DNA from: Synechococcus sp. PROS-U-1
GTDB taxonomy: Bacteria > Cyanobacteriota > Cyanobacteriia > PCC-6307 > Cyanobiaceae
Direction of reading: 5' to 3'
Assembly (NCBI RefSeq): GCF_014279755.1
Contig: NZ_CP047951.1
Location: forward strand, 1,240,001 to 1,304,000
DNA length: 64,000 nucleotides
Positions 60,456-64,000 of this stretch are shown in pieces (within the stretch, counting starts at the first letter, position 1; the number at the start of each line of letters is the position of its first letter). The position numbers were made by a program, and so were the translations under genes. Below the pieces are notes generated by a model that saw only the letters and a program-made list of their open reading frames with translations, was not told where the DNA came from and searched no databases.

Positions 60456-63400
60456 TCATGCGCTGAAATAGCGAGCTTGGGAATGGAGAGCCACCAGTGC
60501 TGTGGTGCTCTGCTCCGGTTCGAGTTGGTCGCTGGCGTCCATCGTGAGGCCGATTCGTTCGGCATCGAGCCACGCCAATTGCTGCCTGGAATCGGCCACA
60601 TTGGGGCAGGCAGGGTATCCGAAGGAATAGCGGCTGCCGCGATAACGCTGAGCCAGAACATCTCGCAGCACCATGCCGTCAGGATCAGCAAAACCGAGTT
60701 CTGAACGCATCCGTGCGTGCACCCACTCCGCCATCGCCTCAGCCATCTGAACGGCAAGACCATGGAAATACAGGTAGTCGCTGTAGCGATCACCCTTGAA
60801 CAAGTCCTGCGCCACGACAGACGCCTTCTGTCCCATGGTCACGGCCTGCATCGGCAGCACGTCGGTGGGGCGTCCTTCAGAGTCCAGGTCGTTGAAGAAA
60901 TCGGCAATGCAGTAGCGGTTGCCGGAGCGTTGACGAGGCAGATCAAATTTGCCGAGTTCCCTGGTGCCATCGGCATCGAACACCCTGAGGCTGTTGCCAT
61001 CGCGTCCAACGGGGAAGTAGCCATACACCGCCCGTGGAGTCAGCAGTGACTCGTCGATGCAGCGCTGCATCCATTCCTGCAACACAGGCTCCGCCTTCTC
61101 AGCCAGCATCGCCTCGTAGTCGTCACGGCTCTGCTCTTTCGTCTTGCGCAGCATCCACTGCCCGGCGAACAGGGCATTGCGGTCGAGGTAGTCAAAGACC
61201 TCGGCAATGTCGACATCCGCTTCGGTGATAACGGCGGAGCCCAGGAAAGGCGGCGTCGGTGCGGCTTCAGCGGGGACGGCCTCAGAACGATCTGAGGTCA
61301 CTAGAGGCAGATCCGCTGCTAGAGCCTCCGTTGCGGAAGCGGAAGCCTCGACAGGCTCCTCAGCGGGTTTCGATTCCTCATCCAGGCCGACGCCCTGAGG
61401 TGCATCTGCCAGGAATCCCTTGGAGTTGGTCCAGTTGTCGTTCCGCTTGGCGGCCATCAACGCATCCATGAAGCGCAGATCAGCGAAGGCATCTCGTCCA
61501 TAGATCACCTTGCCGTCGTAAACCTCGCGACAATCCTTCTGCACAAAGCGTGGGGTCAGCGCCGCGCCGCCAAGGATCACAGGAACGTCGATTCCCGCAT
61601 CATTGAAGGCCTGGAGGTTGTCCTTCATGAAGGCCGTGGACTTCACCAGCAGTCCGCTCATGGCGATGCAATCGGCCTGCTGTTCGCGCTGAGCCTCAAC
61701 GATGGCTTCGCAGCTCTGCTTGATCCCCAGGTTGATCACCTCATAGCCATTGTTGGTGAGGATGATGTCGACAAGATTCTTGCCGATGTCGTGCACATCG
61801 CCCTTCACTGTGGCGATCAGAAACTTGCCTTTGCTTGTGCTCTCGCCTTCGATCTGTTCCATGTGCGGCTCCAGATGAGCCACGGCGGATTTCATCGTCT
61901 CGGCACTTTGCAGCACAAAGGGAAGCTGCATCTGGCCACTGCCGAACAACTCACCCACCACCTTCATGCCATCAAGCAGAAAGGTGTTGATGATCTGCAA
62001 AGGGGGGTAGCTCTGCAGCGCCTCATCCAGTGAGGGCTCAAGGCCGATGCGTTCCCCATCAATGATGTGTTGCTTTAGCCGTTCCTCGATTGGGAGATCC
62101 GCCAGAGATGGGCCTGACGCCCGGGCTTCTTTGGTGCTGACGCCCTCGAACAGCGTGGTGAGCTCAGTGAGCGGGTCGTAAACGCAGATGCCGTCTTCAA
62201 AGCGGCGGTTGTCGTTGATCAGATCTCGACAGACGTTCTGGTGGTCTTCGCTGATCTTGATCAGCGGAAGAATCTTGGCGGGGCTGACAATGGCCGCATC
62301 CATGCCGGCTTCACAGCAGTCGTGCAGGAACACCGAGTTGAGGGTGATCCGTGCCGCTGGTGAAAGGCCGAAACTCACATTGCTGACACCCAGCACCACG
62401 TGAACGCCGGGGAGGTTCTCCCGGATCATCCGGATGGAATCCACGGTGGCACGCCCATTCAGGCGATCTTCCTCAATGCCGGTGGAGATGGGCAGCGCCA
62501 GAGGGTCGTAGAAAATCTCGTGGGCCGGAATGCCGAACTCAAGGGCGTCGCGATAGGCCCGCTGGGCGATGGCGAACTTCTTCTCCGCTGTTCTGGCCAT
62601 CCCCTCTTCATCGATCGTGCCGACGACCACGGCGGCGCCATAGCGACGAGCGAGTTCGAGCACCTTGAAAAAGCGTTCGTCGCCGTCTTCGTAATTGGTG
62701 GAATTGAGGATGCATTTGCCCCCAGCCACCTTCAGACCCGCCTCCATCTTCTGCCACTCGGTGGAGTCGAGCATCAGGGGCAGGTTGACGTTCGTGACCA
62801 AACGACTCACCAGCGCGTGCATGTCTTGTTCGCCATCGCGACCGACGTAGTCAACGTTGACGTCGAGCACATGGGCGTTTTCCTTCACCTGGCCGCGGGC
62901 CACCGACACCAGACCGTCCCAGTCCTCCTCCGCCAGCAGTTCACGCACCTTGCGGCTGCCACTTGCATTGAGCCGTTCACCGATGATCAAGAAGGAGTTG
63001 TCTTGGTAATACGGCGTCACGCCGTAGATCGATGACGCGGCCGGTTCATAGTTGAGGCTGGGCCGAACATCTTCGGCCGTGACGCGATCCCAGCGAGAGG
63101 GCCGTTCCGCCGGCTTCAGCTCCTGAGCGAGTTCCGCCAGGCTGCCGATGTGGGCGGGAGTGGTGCCGCAACAGCCACCGATCACCTGCACCCCGAGATC
63201 TTCAACGAAGTGCATCAGCTGCATCTTCAACTCCACCGGGGTCAGGCGGTAATGGGCCACTCCGCCAATATTTTCCGGAAGACCGGCATTGGGAATGCAG
63301 CTGACCGTGAAGGGGGAATGCTCGGAGAGATAGCGGATGTGCTCCTTCATCTGCTCCGGCCCGGTGGCGCAGTTCAGGCCGAGGATGTCAATCGGGAAGG

Positions 63401-64000
63401 GCTCCAAAATCGACACCACCGCTGCGATGTCGGTACCGACGAGCATCGTTCCCGTGGTCTCCATCGTCACCGACACCATCAGCGCGCGTCGCTCACCGGT
63501 GGACTCAAATGCCTCTTCAATGCCCTGCAGAGCTGCCTTGATTTGCAGCACGTCCTGACACGTCTCCACGATGAACAGGTCGACGTTGCCGGCAATCAGG
63601 CCCTCGGCCTGCTCCCGGAACGAGGCCCGCATCGTGTCGAAGTCGATGTGGCCCAGGGTGGGCAGCTTGGTGGTGGGTCCCATGGACCCCGCCACAAAAC
63701 GAGGTTTGTCTGGAGTGCTGAATTCGTCGGCCATCTCCCGGGCCAGCTCCGCAGCCCGTTTGTTCAGTTCAAAGGCTTTGTCTTCAAGGCCATACTCCGC
63801 CAGCACGATGGATGCAGCCCCGAAGGTGTCGGTCTCGATGACATCGCAACCCACCTCAAGAAACTTGCGATGCACCGCCTTAACCGCGTCAGGCTTGGTG
63901 ACGGCGAGGTTTTCGTTGCAACCCTCCAGGTCTGGACCACCGAAATCGTCCGCCGTGAGACCAAGATCCTGAAGACTGGTGCCGGTAGCACCGTCAAACA
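60456..64000 (-). CDS. metH: Cobalamin-dependent methionine synthase, 5' end off-window
   Basis: Transfers a methyl group from methyltetrahydrofolate to homocysteine through cobalamin. The frame runs to the right edge, so the first residues are missing. Domains in order: homocysteine/zinc domain with [10 protein letters not shown] and [13 protein letters not shown] (zinc Cys), pterin-binding domain ([40 protein letters not shown]), cobalamin-binding domain with [10 protein letters not shown] (the His ligand), and the C-terminal S-adenosylmethionine activation domain with [11 protein letters not shown]. The length, about 1180 residues here, is normal. Confidence 0.97.
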   Translation of the reverse strand, partial: FDGATGTSLQDLGLTADDFGGPDLEGCNENLAVTKPDAVKAVHRKFLEVGCDVIETDTFGAASIVLAEYGLEDKAFELNKRAAELAREMADEFSTPDKPRFVAGSMGPTTKLPTLGHIDFDTMRASFREQAEGLIAGNVDLFIVETCQDVLQIKAALQGIEEAFESTGERRALMVSVTMETTGTMLVGTDIAAVVSILEPFPIDILGLNCATGPEQMKEHIRYLSEHSPFTVSCIPNAGLPENIGGVAHYRLTPVELKMQLMHFVEDLGVQVIGGCCGTTPAHIGSLAELAQELKPAERPSRWDRVTAEDVRPSLNYEPAASSIYGVTPYYQDNSFLIIGERLNASGSRKVRELLAEEDWDGLVSVARGQVKENAHVLDVNVDYVGRDGEQDMHALVSRLVTNVNLPLMLDSTEWQKMEAGLKVAGGKCILNSTNYEDGDERFFKVLELARRYGAAVVVGTIDEEGMARTAEKKFAIAQRAYRDALEFGIPAHEIFYDPLALPISTGIEEDRLNGRATVDSIRMIRENLPGVHVVLGVSNVSFGLSPAARITLNSVFLHDCCEAGMDAAIVSPAKILPLIKISEDHQNVCRDLINDNRRFEDGICVYDPLTELTTLFEGVSTKEARASGPSLADLPIEERLKQHIIDGERIGLEPSLDEALQSYPPLQIINTFLLDGMKVVGELFGSGQMQLPFVLQSAETMKSAVAHLEPHMEQIEGESTSKGKFLIATVKGDVHDIGKNLVDIILTNNGYEVINLGIKQSCEAIVEAQREQQADCIAMSGLLVKSTAFMKDNLQAFNDAGIDVPVILGGAALTPRFVQKDCREVYDGKVIYGRDAFADLRFMDALMAAKRNDNWTNSKGFLADAPQGVGLDEESKPAEEPVEASASATEALAADLPLVTSDRSEAVPAEAAPTPPFLGSAVITEADVDIAEVFDYLDRNALFAGQWMLRKTKEQSRDDYEAMLAEKAEPVLQEWMQRCIDESLLTPRAVYGYFPVGRDGNSLRVFDADGTRELGKFDLPRQRSGNRYCIADFFNDLDSEGRPTDVLPMQAVTMGQKASVVAQDLFKGDRYSDYLYFHGLAVQMAEAMAEWVHARMRSELGFADPDGMVLRDVLAQRYRGSRYSFGYPACPNVADSRQQLAWLDAERIGLTMDASDQLEPEQSTTALVALHSQARYFSA

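Noticed and set aside
1-64000. CRISPR arrays, insertion sequences, integrases, prophage genes
   Set aside because: No regularly spaced direct repeats, transposase or integrase motifs, or phage structural genes were seen anywhere in the window.

Overview
The window looks like chromosome from a marine picocyanobacterium, most likely Synechococcus subcluster 5.1. It carries a phycobilisome gene (apcD), which argues against Prochlorococcus. It also carries chlorophyll and photosystem genes (acsF, psb30, a Psb32-like TPM protein, pxcA) and many cyanobacterial families of unknown function (DUF2996, DUF565/Ycf20, DUF3370, DUF4090, UPF0182, a CCB2/CCB4-like cytochrome-assembly protein). Genes are tightly packed with many 4-base and convergent overlaps. 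There is no rRNA, CRISPR array, transposase, integrase or prophage; one tRNA (tRNA-Met, CAU) is present.

Layout. 1-4.9 kb: the 3' end of a C-terminal processing protease, a small acidic/glycine-rich membrane protein, mfd, and two small membrane proteins. 4.9-12.05 kb: an accessory island of short genes with no housekeeping function, including several genes under 60 codons and at least four small genes broken by apparent single-base frameshifts. A run of three decayed copies of one small-protein family lies at 8.07-9.44 kb, and a fusion of an FKBP prolyl isomerase to RTX calcium-binding repeats lies at 10.6-11.55 kb. 12-16 kb: a TerC transporter and conserved hypotheticals, then fmt. 15.6-19.5 kb: tldE, tldD and acsF. 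19.5-24.5 kb: DUF2996, a membrane protein, ubiX, a degenerate RNase R-like protein, a pair of half-size UPF0016 manganese-transporter proteins and a YkgJ-type cysteine-cluster protein. 24.6-34.6 kb: psb30, recJ, a HAD phosphatase/Ycf20/glycerate-kinase operon, rpmF, an FtsH-type protease coupled to UPF0182, and a 2-Cys peroxiredoxin. 34.6-42.6 kb: tRNA-Met, a LysM/M23 peptidase, trmL, cobU, pxcA, a Psb32-like protein, a TerB-like protein, the CCB-like protein, an LptC-like protein and metG. 42.7-51.5 kb: an FAD oxidoreductase, an intact RNB exoribonuclease with rpsR and rpmG, pheT, a 23S rRNA methyltransferase and apcD. 51.5-64 kb: UPF0114, a ribbon-helix-helix/J-domain protein, DUF3370, a group 3 sigma factor, an Ap4A-phosphorylase-like protein, SpoIID, an SDR, DUF2237, DUF4090, and metH running off the right edge.

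How the genes fit together. Most of the window is core metabolism and information processing: methionine and one-carbon metabolism (metH, metG, fmt), translation, DNA repair (mfd, recJ), RNA decay, photosynthesis and chlorophyll synthesis, and photorespiratory glycerate salvage (a CbbY-like phosphatase next to glycerate kinase). The unusual material is concentrated in the 4.9-12 kb island. The most striking points elsewhere are an RNase R-like protein that has lost its recognisable catalytic motifs, and an FtsH-type protease with only one membrane helix. All calls come from reading sequence and translations; no database search was run.
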